A stretch of 34,842 bases of DNA from Prevotella sp. (GCA_015060535.1 SUYH01000021.1:1-34842), one strand, 5' to 3'; counted from the stretch's first letter, positions 1-8,920 are shown. The notes: generated by a model from the letters alone, not told the origin. Numbers and translations: made by a program.

Positions 1-2
1 AC

Positions 3-221
3 TCGATAGGCGTCTGCTACGAGGGTGGGCTGGACATCCGGGGCAAGCCTGCCGACACGCGTACCGAGGCACAGCGGTGCAGTCTGAGGAAATTGATTGA
101 ACAGCTTCATGCCGCCTACCCAAAGGCGCTGATCGTAGGTCACAACGACCTGAATCCGATGAAAGACTGTCCCTGCTTCGACGCCGCAGAGTATGCCGAT
201 CTGAACGGTGTTCAAACTTAA
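3..221 (+). CDS. N-acetylmuramoyl-L-alanine amidase, C-terminal part (5' end outside window)
   Basis: The frame is open from the window edge to TAA at 219-221 and gives 72 residues. It contains GHND, then about ten residues later KDCPCFD. This matches the GHRDL...K.CPGFD signature of the amidase_2 (T7 lysozyme) family, in which the His and Cys are zinc ligands. Such enzymes cut the bond between N-acetylmuramic acid and L-alanine in peptidoglycan. In Bacteroidales they are common in prophages, integrated elements and as isolated genes. The start, any signal peptide and the N-terminal zinc His lie outside the window. A hairpin terminator follows the stop codon at once, so the gene is not joined to the ribosomal cluster downstream. 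The family call rests on the short motif and is fairly safe; the biological role is unknown. Confidence 0.75.
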   Translation, partial: SIGVCYEGGLDIRGKPADTRTEAQRCSLRKLIEQLHAAYPKALIVGHNDLNPMKDCPCFDAAEYADLNGVQT

Positions 222-226
222 TCAGG

Positions 227-262
227 AAAATCTCACAACTGGAACTCCCGTTGTGAGATTTT
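227..262 (+). terminator. Hairpin terminator after the amidase gene
   Basis: A perfect 13-base inverted repeat, 227-239 against 250-262, surrounds a 10-base loop. The 5' arm starts with AAAA and the 3' arm ends with TTTT. It lies 6 bases after the amidase stop codon. The A/T ends mean it could terminate transcription in either direction. It separates the amidase gene from the ribosomal cluster. Confidence 0.7.
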
Positions 263-361
263 CTATACCCAAGAGGCTATAAAAAGTGTTTCAAATCATA
301 AAAAAACTTAAATCTTTAGTTTTAGTAGGTATGAAATGGTGTGTATTACACATATTATTTG

Positions 362-369
362 TACCTTTG
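362..369 (+). promoter_or_regulatory. Putative promoter of the S10-spc-alpha cluster (-7 box)
   Basis: TACCTTTG fits the Bacteroidetes sigma -7 consensus TAnnTTTG. No good TTTG -33 box is seen 19-21 bases upstream. A short inverted repeat, GTGTATTACAC, lies at 341-351 just before it. Transcription would start near 375 and give an untranslated leader of about 180 bases before rplC. The 222-361 stretch otherwise shows only the amidase terminator. Confidence 0.55.
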
Positions 370-444
370 CACCCGCTTTGATACGTATTGCGCTGGCAAG
401 AATGCTAACAATGCGCTGAAAAAGAACGATTTAACCTTCAGTTT

Positions 445-513
445 AGAAGAAGTGAACGTTTCTTTTAGGTGTATGCTGTGAGCGCGATAACGTGACGGGG
501 CACTTAAAAGAAA
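445..513 (+). promoter_or_regulatory. Structured leader of the rplC transcript
   Basis: Bases 459-471 and 501-513 can form a 13-base-pair stem (one G-U pair) with a 29-base loop. An alternative stem pairs 445-451 with 460-466 and cannot coexist with the long one. The 5' part of the leader also carries two GCGCTG copies near 390 and 414. Ribosomal operons are often controlled by a ribosomal protein binding the leader, and L4, encoded second here, plays that part in E. coli. Whether this leader works that way is inference; I recognise no known family. Confidence 0.4.
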
Positions 514-553
514 ATCGAATATATTCACATTATTATTTAAATTTTAAACTGAA

Positions 554-1168
554 ATGCCAGGATTAATTGGAAGAAAAATCGGAATGACATCCGTTTTCAG
601 TGCCGACGGTAAGAATGTACCGTGCACTGTTATCGAAGCTGGTCCTTGTGTTGTTACTCAGGTGAAGACCGTTGAGAAAGACGGTTACAATGCCCTGCAG
701 TTGGCTTATGGTGACAAGAAAGAGAAGAACACCACTAAGGCAATGATGGGTATCTTCAAGAAGGCTGGTACGACACCAAAGGCCCACTTGGCCGAGTTCA
801 AGTTTGACGAGGAGCACAACCTCGGAGACACAATCACTGTCGACCTCTTTGCTGATACAGAGTTCGTCGACATCGTAGGTACCTCAAAGGGTAAGGGTTT
901 CCAGGGTGTAGTAAAGCGCCACGGTTTCGGTGGTGTTGGTCAGAGCACTCACGGTCAGGACGACCGTCTGCGCAAGCCAGGTTCTATCGGTGCTTGTTCT
1001 TATCCCGCCAAGGTTTTCAAGGGAATGCGCATGGGTGGCCAGATGGGTGGCGACCGCGTGACAACGCAGAACCTCAGAGTATTAAAGGTAATTCCAGAGC
1101 ACAACCTCATTCTCGTGAAGGGTAGCTGCGCTGGTTGTAATGGTTCAACTGTTTTAATTGAGAAGTAA
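554..1168 (+). CDS. rplC: 50S ribosomal protein L3
   Basis: The 204-residue product starts [15 protein letters not shown], the bacterial L3 start. It carries the conserved central block around [15 protein letters not shown], which forms the long loop reaching towards the peptidyl-transferase centre. The Gln in the GGQMGG segment, methylated in some bacteria, is present. L3 is an early assembly protein of the large subunit and binds near the 3' end of 23S rRNA. This is the first gene of the cluster here, although rpsJ normally precedes it. It follows a leader of about 180 bases, and rplD starts 3 bases after its stop. Confidence 0.98.
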   Translation: MPGLIGRKIGMTSVFSADGKNVPCTVIEAGPCVVTQVKTVEKDGYNALQLAYGDKKEKNTTKAMMGIFKKAGTTPKAHLAEFKFDEEHNLGDTITVDLFADTEFVDIVGTSKGKGFQGVVKRHGFGGVGQSTHGQDDRLRKPGSIGACSYPAKVFKGMRMGGQMGGDRVTTQNLRVLKVIPEHNLILVKGSCAGCNGSTVLIEK

Positions 1169-1171
1169 GCT

Positions 1172-1801
1172 ATGGAAATTAACGTATTGAATATCAAAGG
1201 TCAGGAGACCGGAAGAAAGGTTACGTTGAACGAGGCCATCTTCGGCATTGAACCCAATGACCACGTTATCTATCTGGATGTAAAGCAGTACTTGGCTAAT
1301 CAGCGCCAGGGTACATCGAAGGCTAAAGAGCGCAGCGAGCATGCTGGTTCTACCCGCAAGCTGGGTCGCCAGAAGGGCGGCGGCGGTGCTCGTCATGGTG
1401 ATATCAACTCTCCACTGCTGAAGGGTGGTGGCCGCGTGTTCGGTCCTAAGCCCCGCGATTATGGCTTTAAGCTGAACAAGAAGGTGAAGGAGCTCGCTCG
1501 TAAGTCTGCTCTCTCATACAAGGCTCAGGAGAATGCTATCATCGTAGTTGAGGACTTCCAGTTCGAGGCTCCTAAGACTAAGGAGTTTATTGAGATCGCA
1601 AAGAACCTGAAGGTTGACGGCAAGAAGCTGCTGATGGTTCTGCCTGAGTCAAACAAGAACGTATATCTGTCAGCTCGCAACCTGCAGAAGGCTGAGTGCA
1701 TCATCGCAGCCAATGTCAACACCTACAAGGTATTGAACGCTGACGTGATGGTTATCACTGAGAACTCTCTGAAGGCAATCGACGGTGTTTTAAACAAATA
1801 A
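1172..1801 (+). CDS. rplD: 50S ribosomal protein L4
   Basis: This 209-residue protein has the L4 features: a basic Gly/Arg-rich loop around residues 45-90 ([17 protein letters not shown], then [14 protein letters not shown]) that lines the exit tunnel, and a globular C-terminal domain. L4 binds 23S rRNA early in assembly. In E. coli it also represses its own operon through the leader RNA and contacts RNase E; neither role has been shown for this lineage. The gene starts 3 bases after rplC stops, consistent with coupled translation. Confidence 0.98.
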   Translation: MEINVLNIKGQETGRKVTLNEAIFGIEPNDHVIYLDVKQYLANQRQGTSKAKERSEHAGSTRKLGRQKGGGGARHGDINSPLLKGGGRVFGPKPRDYGFKLNKKVKELARKSALSYKAQENAIIVVEDFQFEAPKTKEFIEIAKNLKVDGKKLLMVLPESNKNVYLSARNLQKAECIIAANVNTYKVLNADVMVITENSLKAIDGVLNK

Positions 1802-1815
1802 TAGGAGACTAAGAT

Positions 1816-2178
1816 ATGGCATTTATTATAAAGCCTCTGATTACAGAGAAAATGAATAACATTACAGAGAAGTCTTCTGTAGACAAAACTTACAAGCCAA
1901 AGACCGGTAAGCACCGTGGTGAGGAAGTGACTAAGAAGGCTCAGCCCAAATACGGTTTCATCGTTAAGCCCGAGGCTAACAAGGTGGAGATCGCTAAGGA
2001 GATTGAGGCTCTGTATAATGTAACAGTAGAGAATGTGAACACTCTTCGCTATGCCGGCAAGCGCTCTTCGCGTTATACCAAGGCAGGACTCGTGAGAGGT
2101 CAGAAGAATGCGTTCAAGAAGGCAATCGTCACTCTGAAGGAGGGCGACACTATTGATTTTTATAGCAATATTCAGTAA
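1816..2178 (+). CDS. rplW: 50S ribosomal protein L23 with a lysine-rich insertion
   Basis: The start, MAFIIKPLITEKM, and the C-terminal part, from YGFIVKPEANK to the end, are typical L23. L23 sits at the exit of the nascent-chain tunnel and is the docking site for trigger factor and SRP. At 120 residues the protein is longer than the family norm of about 95-100. The extra length is a stretch of roughly 25 residues at positions 20-45 (SSVDKT...KKAQPK), rich in Lys and Thr, between the first helix and the next strand. The frame is intact across it. The gene lies 14 bases after rplD and 6 bases before rplB. Confidence 0.96.
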   Translation: MAFIIKPLITEKMNNITEKSSVDKTYKPKTGKHRGEEVTKKAQPKYGFIVKPEANKVEIAKEIEALYNVTVENVNTLRYAGKRSSRYTKAGLVRGQKNAFKKAIVTLKEGDTIDFYSNIQ

Positions 2179-2184
2179 TAAGAA

Positions 2185-3012
2185 ATGGCAGTACGTAAAT
2201 TTAAACCCGTAACTCCGGGTCAAAGACACAAGATTATTGGCACGTTCGAGGATATTACTGCATCCGTGCCAGAGAAGTCTCTCGTTTACGGCAAGCGCTC
2301 TACCGGTGGTCGTAATAACACTGGTAAGATGACTGTCCGCTACATGGGCGGTGGCCACAAGAAGAAGTATCGTCTGATCGACTTCAAGCGAGAGAAGGAT
2401 GGTGTTCCAGCTGTAGTAAAGACCATCGAGTACGATCCTAACCGTTCGGCTCGTATCGCTCTGCTCTACTACGCTGATGGTGAAAAACGTTATATTATTG
2501 CTCCTAACGGACTGGAGGTTGGTGCAACTTTGATGTCGGGTGCAGAGGCAGTGCCTGAGGTAGGTAATGCTCTTCCGCTGGCCAACATCCCCGTGGGTAC
2601 CGTAATTCACAACATTGAGTTACGTCCCGGACAGGGTGCCCTGCTCGTCCGTTCGGCTGGTAATTTCGCTCAGTTGACTTCTCGTGAAGGTAACTACTGC
2701 GTGATTAAGCTCCCTTCAGGTGAGACACGTCAGGTGCTTTCAGCTTGTAAGGCTACAATCGGAAGTGTAGGCAACTCAGACCACGCTCTGGAGCATTCAG
2801 GTAAGGCTGGTCGCTCTCGCTGGTTGGGTCAGCGTCCTCACAACCGTGGTGTTGTTATGAACCCCCACGATCACCCAATGGGTGGTGGTGAAGGACGTCA
2901 GTCTGGTGGTCACCCACGTTCACGTAAGGGCTTGTACGCTAAGGGTCTGAAGACTCGTGCTCCTAAGAAGCAGTCGAACAAGTACATCATCGAAAGAGCT
3001 AACAAGAAGTAA
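2185..3012 (+). CDS. rplB: 50S ribosomal protein L2
   Basis: This 275-residue protein is one of the most conserved in the ribosome. It has an N-terminal OB-like part, the central SH3-like part, and the C-terminal motif [14 protein letters not shown] near residues 225-238. His230 corresponds to the His of E. coli L2 long discussed as important for peptidyl transfer. L2 helps hold the two subunits together and supports tRNA binding. The gene starts 6 bases after rplW. Confidence 0.98.
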   Translation: MAVRKFKPVTPGQRHKIIGTFEDITASVPEKSLVYGKRSTGGRNNTGKMTVRYMGGGHKKKYRLIDFKREKDGVPAVVKTIEYDPNRSARIALLYYADGEKRYIIAPNGLEVGATLMSGAEAVPEVGNALPLANIPVGTVIHNIELRPGQGALLVRSAGNFAQLTSREGNYCVIKLPSGETRQVLSACKATIGSVGNSDHALEHSGKAGRSRWLGQRPHNRGVVMNPHDHPMGGGEGRQSGGHPRSRKGLYAKGLKTRAPKKQSNKYIIERANKK

Positions 3013-3037
3013 TCACGAAATTAAAAGAGTGTAAATT

Positions 3038-3304
3038 ATGAGTCGTTCATTAAAAAAAGGCCCGTACATCAACGTATCGCTCGAGAAGAAGATTCTCGCC
3101 ATGAATGAGAGCGGTAAGAAGAATGTCGTAAAGACATGGGCCAGAGCTTCAATGATTTCCCCCGATTTCGTGGGACATACAGTTGCAGTTCATAACGGAA
3201 ACAAATTTATTCCTGTGTACGTTACTGAGAACATGGTGGGACACAAGCTGGGAGAGTTCGCTCCTACGCGTCGTTTTGGTGGCCATGCCGGTAACAAGAA
3301 GTAA
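3038..3304 (+). CDS. rpsS: 30S ribosomal protein S19
   Basis: The product is 88 residues, a normal length. It starts [11 protein letters not shown] and holds the conserved block [16 protein letters not shown], followed by [27 protein letters not shown] (residues about 46-76, read in pieces). S19 sits in the head of the small subunit with S13, near the A-site tRNA. The gap to rplB is 25 bases and to rplV 33 bases. Confidence 0.98.
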   Translation: MSRSLKKGPYINVSLEKKILAMNESGKKNVVKTWARASMISPDFVGHTVAVHNGNKFIPVYVTENMVGHKLGEFAPTRRFGGHAGNKK

Positions 3305-3337
3305 TGCACGGGTTCATCCATTTAAAAAGAAGCAATA

Positions 3338-3736
3338 ATGGGAAAGAGAAAAAGATTAATGGCTGAAAAGATCAAGGCAGCCAATAAGACACAGTATTTT
3401 GCAAAGCTGAAAGGCTGTCCCTCTTCACCACGCAAGATGCGCTATGTCGTTGATATGATTCGCGGCATGGAGGTGAATCGCGCTCTCGGCGTACTGAGAT
3501 TCTCAAAGAAGGCAGCTTCAGAGAATGTGGAGAAACTGCTCCGCTCGGCTATCGCCAACTGGGAGGCTAAGAATGACCGCAAGGCTGAGGACGGTGAGCT
3601 GTATGTAAGCCGCGTCTTCGTCGACGAGGGTGTGACAATGAAACGTATGAGACCGGCACCTCAGGGCCGTGGCTATCGTATCCGTAAGCGTTCGAACCAC
3701 GTGACTCTGTTTGTTGACGCTAAAACTAATGATTAA
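3338..3736 (+). CDS. rplV: 50S ribosomal protein L22
   Basis: This 132-residue protein has the L22 core, [16 protein letters not shown], and the hairpin [18 protein letters not shown] (about residues 105-122) that extends into the exit tunnel and is a site of macrolide resistance mutations. The N-terminus, [24 protein letters not shown], is about 20 residues longer than in E. coli. Bacteroidales L22 usually has this extension, which supports the start at 3338 over the internal Met. Confidence 0.97.
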   Translation: MGKRKRLMAEKIKAANKTQYFAKLKGCPSSPRKMRYVVDMIRGMEVNRALGVLRFSKKAASENVEKLLRSAIANWEAKNDRKAEDGELYVSRVFVDEGVTMKRMRPAPQGRGYRIRKRSNHVTLFVDAKTND

Positions 3737-3744
3737 GAAAAGGT

Positions 3745-4470
3745 ATGGGACAGAAAGTTAATCCAATAAGCAACCGTCTTGGTATTGTCAAGGGTTGGGA
3801 TTCAAATTGGTTCGGAGGCAAGAACTTCGGAGACAACCTGGTAGAGGATCAGAAAATCCGTAAGTATCTGAACGAGCGTCTGGCCAAGGCCAGCATCTCG
3901 AAGATTGTCATCGAGCGTACGCTGAAGCTGGTTACCATCACCATCTGCACAGCCCGTCCGGGTCTGGTCATTGGTAAGGGTGGTCAGGATGTCGACAAGC
4001 TCAAGGAAGAGCTGAAGAAACTCTATGACAAGGAGATTCAGATTAATATCTTTGAAGTAAAGAAACCCGAGCTCGATGCAAACATCGTAGCCAACAACAT
4101 CGCTCGCCAGATAGAGGGTAAGATTGCTTACCGCCGTGCTATCAAGATGGCTGTGGCTAACACCATGCGCGCTGGAGCAGAGGGTATCAAGGTGCAGATT
4201 AGTGGCCGTCTGAACGGTGCTGAAATCGCACGTAGCGAGATGATTAAGGAAGGACGCACTCCTCTGCACACCTTCCGTGCTGACATCGATTACTGCCAGG
4301 CTGAGGCGCTGACCAAGGTTGGTCTGCTGGGTCTGAAAGTCTGGATTTGCCGTGGTGAGGTTTATGGAAAAGTAGACTTGGCTCCTAACTTCACTCAGGA
4401 GAAGGGCAATGCCCGCTCTAACGGTGGTAACAACGGTGGTGGCAGAAGATTCCGCAATAAGAAAAAGTAA
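3745..4470 (+). CDS. rpsC: 30S ribosomal protein S3
   Basis: This 241-residue protein has an N-terminal KH domain with the GxxG loop in [16 protein letters not shown] (about residues 71-86) and the typical C-terminal domain ([19 protein letters not shown]). S3 lines the mRNA entry channel and takes part in unwinding structured mRNA. The C-terminal tail, about residues 220-241, is Gly/Asn/Lys/Arg-rich and probably disordered. The gene starts 8 bases after rplV. Confidence 0.98.
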   Translation: MGQKVNPISNRLGIVKGWDSNWFGGKNFGDNLVEDQKIRKYLNERLAKASISKIVIERTLKLVTITICTARPGLVIGKGGQDVDKLKEELKKLYDKEIQINIFEVKKPELDANIVANNIARQIEGKIAYRRAIKMAVANTMRAGAEGIKVQISGRLNGAEIARSEMIKEGRTPLHTFRADIDYCQAEALTKVGLLGLKVWICRGEVYGKVDLAPNFTQEKGNARSNGGNNGGGRRFRNKKK

Positions 4471-4495
4471 TTAATTTCAAAAGAAAGAAGCTATC

Positions 4496-4924
4496 ATGTT
4501 ACAACCAAAGAGAGTAAGATATAGAAGACCACAAGACGGACGTGGCAATAAAGGCAACGCCCATCGTGGTACTCAGCTGGCTTTCGGCTCTTTCGGAATC
4601 AAGACTCTTGATGCCAAATGGATCGACAGCCGCCAGATTGAGGCAGCTCGTGTTGCCATCAACCGTTATATGAACCGTGAAGGTCAGGTATGGATTCGTA
4701 TCTTCCCGGACAAACCCATCACTCGTAAGCCTGCTGACGTACGTATGGGTAAAGGTAAGGGTGATCCCGCAGGATGGGTAGCACCAGTTACACCGGGTCG
4801 TATCCTCTTCGAAGTAGAGGGTGTTCCTTTTGAGACTGCCAAGGAGGCTCTTCGCCTCGGTGCTCAGAAGCTGCCCGTGAAGACAAAGTTTGTTGTTAGA
4901 CGTGATTACGATAAAAACGCTTAA
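4496..4924 (+). CDS. rplP: 50S ribosomal protein L16
   Basis: This 142-residue protein starts [16 protein letters not shown] and carries the L16 blocks [35 protein letters not shown] and [17 protein letters not shown]16 binds the A-site region of 23S rRNA and is needed for late assembly and for aminoacyl-tRNA accommodation. The Lys/Arg-rich loop reaching the A and P sites is intact. rpmC starts 3 bases after its stop. Confidence 0.98.
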   Translation: MLQPKRVRYRRPQDGRGNKGNAHRGTQLAFGSFGIKTLDAKWIDSRQIEAARVAINRYMNREGQVWIRIFPDKPITRKPADVRMGKGKGDPAGWVAPVTPGRILFEVEGVPFETAKEALRLGAQKLPVKTKFVVRRDYDKNA

Positions 4925-4927
4925 GCT

Positions 4928-5122
4928 ATGAAGATGACAGAAATTAAAGGCCTCGAGACCAAGGAATTGGCTGAGCGCATTGAGAGTGAGACGGCTAAGT
5001 ACAACCAGATGAAGTTGAACCACGCCGTCACTCCGCTGGAGAATCCATCACAGATTAAGGCTGCACGTCGTGACATCGCACGTATGAAGACAGAACTCCG
5101 TCAGAGAGAACTTAACAAATAA
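4928..5122 (+). CDS. rpmC: 50S ribosomal protein L29
   Basis: The product is a 64-residue helical protein, [19 protein letters not shown]..., with the family motif [18 protein letters not shown] near the C-terminus. L29 lies beside L23 at the tunnel exit. A second start, MTEIKG, lies two codons downstream and would also give a normal protein. The gene is tightly packed: 3 bases after rplP, and the next gene starts 2-11 bases after its stop. Confidence 0.96.
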   Translation: MKMTEIKGLETKELAERIESETAKYNQMKLNHAVTPLENPSQIKAARRDIARMKTELRQRELNK

Positions 5123-5133
5123 TAATGGTCCAG

Positions 5134-5391
5134 ATGGAAACAAGAAATTTAAGAAAGACAAGACAGGGTGTCGTTATCAGCAACAAGATGGATAAAACCA
5201 TTGTTATTGCAGCTAAGTTCAAGGAGAAGCACCCTATTTATGGTAAGTTTGTCCAGAAGACAAAGAAGTACCATGTTCACGATGAGAATAATGAGTGCAA
5301 TGTAGGTGATACAGTGCTCGTCATGGAAACCCGTCCTCTGTCAAAGACAAAGAGATGGAGATTAGTACAAATCGTAGAAAAGGCTAAGTAA
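5134..5391 (+). CDS. rpsQ: 30S ribosomal protein S17
   Basis: The 85-residue product starts [22 protein letters not shown], an OB-fold protein that binds helices 7 and 11 of 16S rRNA. An in-frame ATG three codons upstream (5125) would add MVQ. I chose 5134 because Bacteroidales S17 proteins start at this ME(T/A)RNLRK sequence. The conserved motif [13 protein letters not shown] and the C-terminal [14 protein letters not shown] block are present. rplN follows after 2 bases. Confidence 0.95.
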   Translation: METRNLRKTRQGVVISNKMDKTIVIAAKFKEKHPIYGKFVQKTKKYHVHDENNECNVGDTVLVMETRPLSKTKRWRLVQIVEKAK

Positions 5392-5393
5392 TT

Positions 5394-5759
5394 ATGATAC
5401 AAACAGAAACAAGACTGACCGTTGCTGACAACAGCGGCGCCCGTGAGGCCCTCTGCATTCGCGTGCTGGGTGGTACTGGCCGTCGCTATGCTAGCGTAGG
5501 TGACGTGATTGTTGTTGCTATTAAGAACGCAATCCCAACAAGTGACGTTAAAAAGGGTGCAGTGTCGAAGGCTCTGGTTGTTCGTACCAAGAAGGAAATT
5601 CGTCGCGCTGACGGCTCGTACATCCGCTTCGACGATAATGCCTGTGTACTGCTGAACAACGCTGGTGAGCTCCGTGGTAGCCGTATCTTCGGCCCCGTAG
5701 CCCGTGAGCTCCGTGCCGTTAACATGAAGGTCGTTTCACTGGCACCTGAGGTTCTTTAA
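5394..5759 (+). CDS. rplN: 50S ribosomal protein L14
   Basis: This 121-residue protein, [22 protein letters not shown], shows the L14 signature in [19 protein letters not shown] and [14 protein letters not shown]14 forms an intersubunit bridge with 16S rRNA helix 14 and is the binding site of the silencing factor RsfS. Length and all conserved blocks are normal. It starts 2 bases after rpsQ. Confidence 0.98.
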   Translation: MIQTETRLTVADNSGAREALCIRVLGGTGRRYASVGDVIVVAIKNAIPTSDVKKGAVSKALVVRTKKEIRRADGSYIRFDDNACVLLNNAGELRGSRIFGPVARELRAVNMKVVSLAPEVL

Positions 5760-5777
5760 TATTAAAAGTACAAAGAC

Positions 5778-6095
5778 ATGAGTAAGTTACATATCAAGAA
5801 AGGTGATGAGGTGATTATCCTCGCCGGCAAGAACAAAGGCGACAAGGGTAAGGTGCTCAAAGTCTTGGTTGATGAGCAGAAGGCTATCGTAGAGGGTGCC
5901 AACATGGTATCTAAGAGCACGAAGCCCAGCGCCAAGAACCCACAGGGAGGTATTGTGAAGCAAGAGGCTCCGATACATATCTCTAATTTAAGTCTGATTG
6001 ACCCGAAGAGCGGCAAGGCTACCCGTGTGGCCATCAAGCACGAGGGCAAGAACGTTATTCGTATCGCTAAAAAGTCAGGGGAGGAGATTAAGTAA
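5778..6095 (+). CDS. rplX: 50S ribosomal protein L24
   Basis: This 105-residue protein has the N-terminal KOW motif ([20 protein letters not shown], residues 7-26) and the later blocks [18 protein letters not shown] and [21 protein letters not shown]24 starts large-subunit assembly and sits at the tunnel exit. Its stop overlaps the start of rplE by one base (TAATG), a typical coupling arrangement. A 303-codon open frame on the opposite strand (5762-6673) is a mirror of this gene and rplE. Confidence 0.97.
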   Translation: MSKLHIKKGDEVIILAGKNKGDKGKVLKVLVDEQKAIVEGANMVSKSTKPSAKNPQGGIVKQEAPIHISNLSLIDPKSGKATRVAIKHEGKNVIRIAKKSGEEIK

Positions 6096-6652
6096 TGGCA
6101 AATACAGCACAATTGAAGAAGACCTATGTCGAGCAGATTGCTCCGGCATTGGAGAAGCAGTTCAACTATAGCTCTAAGATGCAGGTTCCCGTCCTGAAGA
6201 AGATTGTCATCAACCAGGGTTTGGGTGATGCCACTCAGGACAAGAAAATCATTGACGTTGCTATCAACGAGATCACCACGATCTGTGGTCAGAAGGCTGT
6301 CGCTACCTATTCTAAGAAGGATATCGCCAACTTCAAGCTGCGTAAGAAGATGCCTATCGGCGTCATGGTGACACTGCGTCGTGAGCGTATGTATGAGTTC
6401 CTGGAGAAGCTTGTTCGTGTGGCTCTGCCCCGTATCCGTGACTTCAAGGGTATTGAGAGCAAGTTCGATGGTCGTGGCAACTACACCCTCGGTGTGCAGG
6501 AGCAGATCATCTTCCCTGAGATCAACATTGATAGCGTAGACCGCATTCAGGGTATGAACATCACCTTCGTTACCACCGCCAAGACGGATGAAGAGGGTTA
6601 TGCACTGCTGAAGGCTTTCGGTCTGCCGTTTAAGAACGCTAAAAACGATTAA
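6095..6652 (+). CDS. rplE: 50S ribosomal protein L5
   Basis: This 185-residue protein has the L5 motifs [34 protein letters not shown] and [18 protein letters not shown]5 binds 5S rRNA together with L18 and contacts P-site tRNA and the small-subunit head protein S13. The start codon overlaps the rplX stop. Length is normal for the family (about 180). Confidence 0.98.
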   Translation: MANTAQLKKTYVEQIAPALEKQFNYSSKMQVPVLKKIVINQGLGDATQDKKIIDVAINEITTICGQKAVATYSKKDIANFKLRKKMPIGVMVTLRRERMYEFLEKLVRVALPRIRDFKGIESKFDGRGNYTLGVQEQIIFPEINIDSVDRIQGMNITFVTTAKTDEEGYALLKAFGLPFKNAKND

Positions 6653-6657
6653 GAGAT

Positions 6658-6960
6658 ATGGCAAAAGAATCAATGAAGGCTCGTGAGGTGAAGCGCGCTA
6701 AGCTCGTAGCCCGTTACGCTGAAAAGCGTGCAGCCTTGAAGAAGGTTATCGCAACGTCTGAGGATCCTGCAGAGGCTTACGAGGCTGCTCGCAAACTGCA
6801 GAGCATTCCCAAGAACGCCAATCCTATCCGTCTGCACAACCGTTGTAAGATCACTGGCCGTCCCAAGGGATATATGCGTCAGTTCGGTCTTTCACGTATC
6901 CAGTTCCGTGAGATGGCATCAAGCGGTCTGATTCCAGGCGTAAAGAAGGCAAGCTGGTAA
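6658..6960 (+). CDS. rpsN: 30S ribosomal protein S14, zinc-independent long form
   Basis: The product is 100 residues and starts [20 protein letters not shown]. Its C-terminal part is [40 protein letters not shown], read in pieces from residue 60 on. Only one Cys of the two CxxC pairs of the short zinc form remains, so this is the zinc-free type. S14 is a late head protein next to S3 and S10. An 81-base gap with a small hairpin separates it from rpsH, the widest gap in the spc part. Confidence 0.97.
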   Translation: MAKESMKAREVKRAKLVARYAEKRAALKKVIATSEDPAEAYEAARKLQSIPKNANPIRLHNRCKITGRPKGYMRQFGLSRIQFREMASSGLIPGVKKASW

Positions 6961-7005
6961 TCTCTCTCCAGAACAAGAAGCAAGAGACATTTAGTTTTTA
7001 ATATT

Positions 7006-7022
7006 GTCGGGGTAGTCCCGAT
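7006..7022 (+). promoter_or_regulatory. Small hairpin in the rpsN-rpsH gap
   Basis: TCGGG (7007-7011) can pair with CCCGA (7017-7021) around a 5-base loop, and a G-U pair extends it to 7006-7022. An A/T-rich stretch without a long T run follows. It lies 20 bases before rpsH. It may be a processing or pause site. In E. coli S8 regulates the spc operon by binding RNA upstream of rplE, and nothing here shows a copy of that site. Confidence 0.3.
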
Positions 7023-7041
7023 TAATTAAACAATTTATTTT

Positions 7042-7437
7042 ATGACAGATCCAATAGCAGATTATCTGACAAGACTCAGAAACGCCATCATGGCCAACCA
7101 CCGTGTGGTTGAGGTTCCTGCGTCTAACTTGAAGAAGGAAATTACCAAGATCCTCTTCGAGAAGGGTTACATCCTGAACTACAAGTTCGTAGAGGACGGC
7201 CCTCAGGGTACTATCAAGGTTGCCTTGAAGTATGACCCTGCCACAAAGGCAAATGCCATCAAGTGCCTGAAGCGCGTGTCAACACCAGGTCTTCGTAAGT
7301 ACACTGGTTACAAAGACATGCCGAGAGTAATTAACGGATTAGGTATCGCCATCTTATCTACATCCCAAGGTGTAATGACAGACAAGGAGGCTTCACAGCT
7401 GAAGATCGGTGGTGAGGTTCTTTGCTACGTTTATTAA
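7042..7437 (+). CDS. rpsH: 30S ribosomal protein S8
   Basis: This 131-residue protein starts MTDPIADYLTRLRNAIMANH and ends with the S8 signature GLGIAILSTSQGVMTDKEA...GGEVLCYVY. S8 binds helix 21 of 16S rRNA and nucleates the central platform. Length is normal. It follows the 81-base gap after rpsN, and rplF begins 15 bases after its stop. Confidence 0.98.
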   Translation: MTDPIADYLTRLRNAIMANHRVVEVPASNLKKEITKILFEKGYILNYKFVEDGPQGTIKVALKYDPATKANAIKCLKRVSTPGLRKYTGYKDMPRVINGLGIAILSTSQGVMTDKEASQLKIGGEVLCYVY

Positions 7438-7452
7438 TTGGAGGATTCGATT

Positions 7453-8022
7453 ATGTCAAGAATAGGAAAATTGCCAATTAGTATCCCTGCCGGCGTTACT
7501 GTTGCCCAGGGTCAGGACGGTGTTGTTACTGTAAAAGGTCCTAAGGGCGAGCTCTCTCAGAAGATAGATGCTTCTATCAAGGTATCTATTGCCGATGGAC
7601 ATGTAACATTTGAAATTGACGAGAACAGCCCTGTTAATGTAAAGCAGAAGCAGGCTTTCCACGGTCTTTACCGCGCACTCATCAACAATATGGTTGTTGG
7701 TGTTAGCGAGGGTTATAAGAAGGAGATGGAGTTGGTCGGTGTTGGTTACCGTGTTTCAAACCAGGGTAATATCATCGAGTTCTCACTGGGTTACACACAC
7801 CCCATCTTCATCCAGCTTCCTAAGGAGGTTAAGGTGGAGACCAAAATGGAGCGTAACCAGAATCCACAGATTATTCTGGAGTCATGCGACAAGCAGTTGC
7901 TGGGTATGATTTGTGCTAAAATTCGTTCTTTCCGTATGCCGGAGCCTTACAAGGGTAAGGGTATTTTGTTCAAGGGCGAGGTTATCCGTCGTAAGTCGGG
8001 TAAGTCGGCCTCAGCTAAGTAA
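7453..8022 (+). CDS. rplF: 50S ribosomal protein L6
   Basis: This 189-residue protein starts MSRIGKLPISIPAGV. A TTG at 7438 is in frame and would add MEDSI, but the ATG at 7453 matches the family start and is chosen. Two copies of the L6 fold are present. The C-terminal signature PEPYKGKGILFKGEVIRRKSGKSA is intact. L6 binds near the sarcin-ricin loop at the factor-binding site. Confidence 0.97.
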   Translation: MSRIGKLPISIPAGVTVAQGQDGVVTVKGPKGELSQKIDASIKVSIADGHVTFEIDENSPVNVKQKQAFHGLYRALINNMVVGVSEGYKKEMELVGVGYRVSNQGNIIEFSLGYTHPIFIQLPKEVKVETKMERNQNPQIILESCDKQLLGMICAKIRSFRMPEPYKGKGILFKGEVIRRKSGKSASAK

Positions 8023-8041
8023 TCTTAAAAACTGAAGAATT

Positions 8042-8386
8042 ATGACTACAAAGAAGATTGAAAGACGAATTAAGATCAAATACAGAATTCGTAAGAACGT
8101 TTTCGGTACAGCCGAGCGTCCTCGTATGAGCGTATTCCGCTCTAACAAGCAGATTTACGTTCAGGTGATTAACGATTTGGAAGGTAAAACACTTGCATCT
8201 GCATCTTCTCTCGGTCTTGAGGCTATGCCTAAGATTGAGCAGGCTGAGAAGGTTGGTGAGATGGTTGCCAAGAAGGCTCAGGAGGCTGGCGTTACTGCCG
8301 TTGTCTTCGACCGTAATGGTTACCTCTACCATGGCCGTGTAAAGTCACTGGCTGATGCAGCTCGTAAAGGTGGACTTAAATTTTAA
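8042..8386 (+). CDS. rplR: 50S ribosomal protein L18
   Basis: This 114-residue protein has the L18 motifs [19 protein letters not shown] and [27 protein letters not shown], seen in part from residue 20 to the end. L18 binds 5S rRNA with L5 and helps load it into the central protuberance. The N-terminus is basic and probably disordered until it binds RNA. It ends 6 bases before rpsE. Confidence 0.97.
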   Translation: MTTKKIERRIKIKYRIRKNVFGTAERPRMSVFRSNKQIYVQVINDLEGKTLASASSLGLEAMPKIEQAEKVGEMVAKKAQEAGVTAVVFDRNGYLYHGRVKSLADAARKGGLKF

Positions 8387-8392
8387 ACGATT

Positions 8393-8905
8393 ATGGCAAT
8401 GAACAAAGTTAAGGTAAATAGTGATATTGAATTGAAAGACAGACTGGTTGCCATCAACCGTGTTACTAAGGTAACAAAGGGCGGTCGCACCTTTACATTC
8501 GCAGCTATTGTTGTTGTCGGCGACGGCAACGGCATTATCGGCTGGGGTCTGGGCAAGGCAGGTGAGGTTACCGCCGCTATTGCCAAGGGTGTAGAGGCAG
8601 CCAAGAAGAATCTGGTAAAGGTTCCCTTACTCAAGGGTACTATTCCTCATGAGATGGAAGCTCGCTTTGGCGGTGCTCAGGTATTCCTGAAGCCTGCAGC
8701 TGCCGGTACCGGTCTTGTAGCTGGTGGTGCTATGCGTGCCGTTTTGGAGAGTGTCGGTGTGAAGGATGTCCTCGCTAAGTCGAAGGGTTCTTCTAACCCC
8801 CACAACCTCGTGAAGGCTACTATCGTGGCTCTGAGCCAGATGCGTGATGCTTACACCATCGCAGGTACACGTGGAATCAGTATGGAAAAAGTATTTAGAG
8901 GATAA
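8393..8905 (+). CDS. rpsE: 30S ribosomal protein S5
   Basis: This 170-residue protein has the dsRNA-binding-like N-terminal domain ([19 protein letters not shown], residues 15-33) and the C-terminal S5 domain ([20 protein letters not shown]). S5 affects decoding accuracy and lines the mRNA entry channel with S3 and S4. The GGR loop where spectinomycin resistance mutations arise in other bacteria is present. rpmD starts 15 bases later. Confidence 0.98.
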   Translation: MAMNKVKVNSDIELKDRLVAINRVTKVTKGGRTFTFAAIVVVGDGNGIIGWGLGKAGEVTAAIAKGVEAAKKNLVKVPLLKGTIPHEMEARFGGAQVFLKPAAAGTGLVAGGAMRAVLESVGVKDVLAKSKGSSNPHNLVKATIVALSQMRDAYTIAGTRGISMEKVFRG

Positions 8906-8920
8906 AAGGAGAACAGAACT

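Noticed and set aside
1723..2610. 295-codon open frame on the minus strand
   Set aside because: It is antisense to rplD, rplW and rplB, which are certain. Its long reading is a by-product of their codon use.
5762..6673. 303-codon open frame on the minus strand
   Set aside because: It mirrors rplX and rplE and has no recognisable protein features beyond Leu-rich mirror composition.
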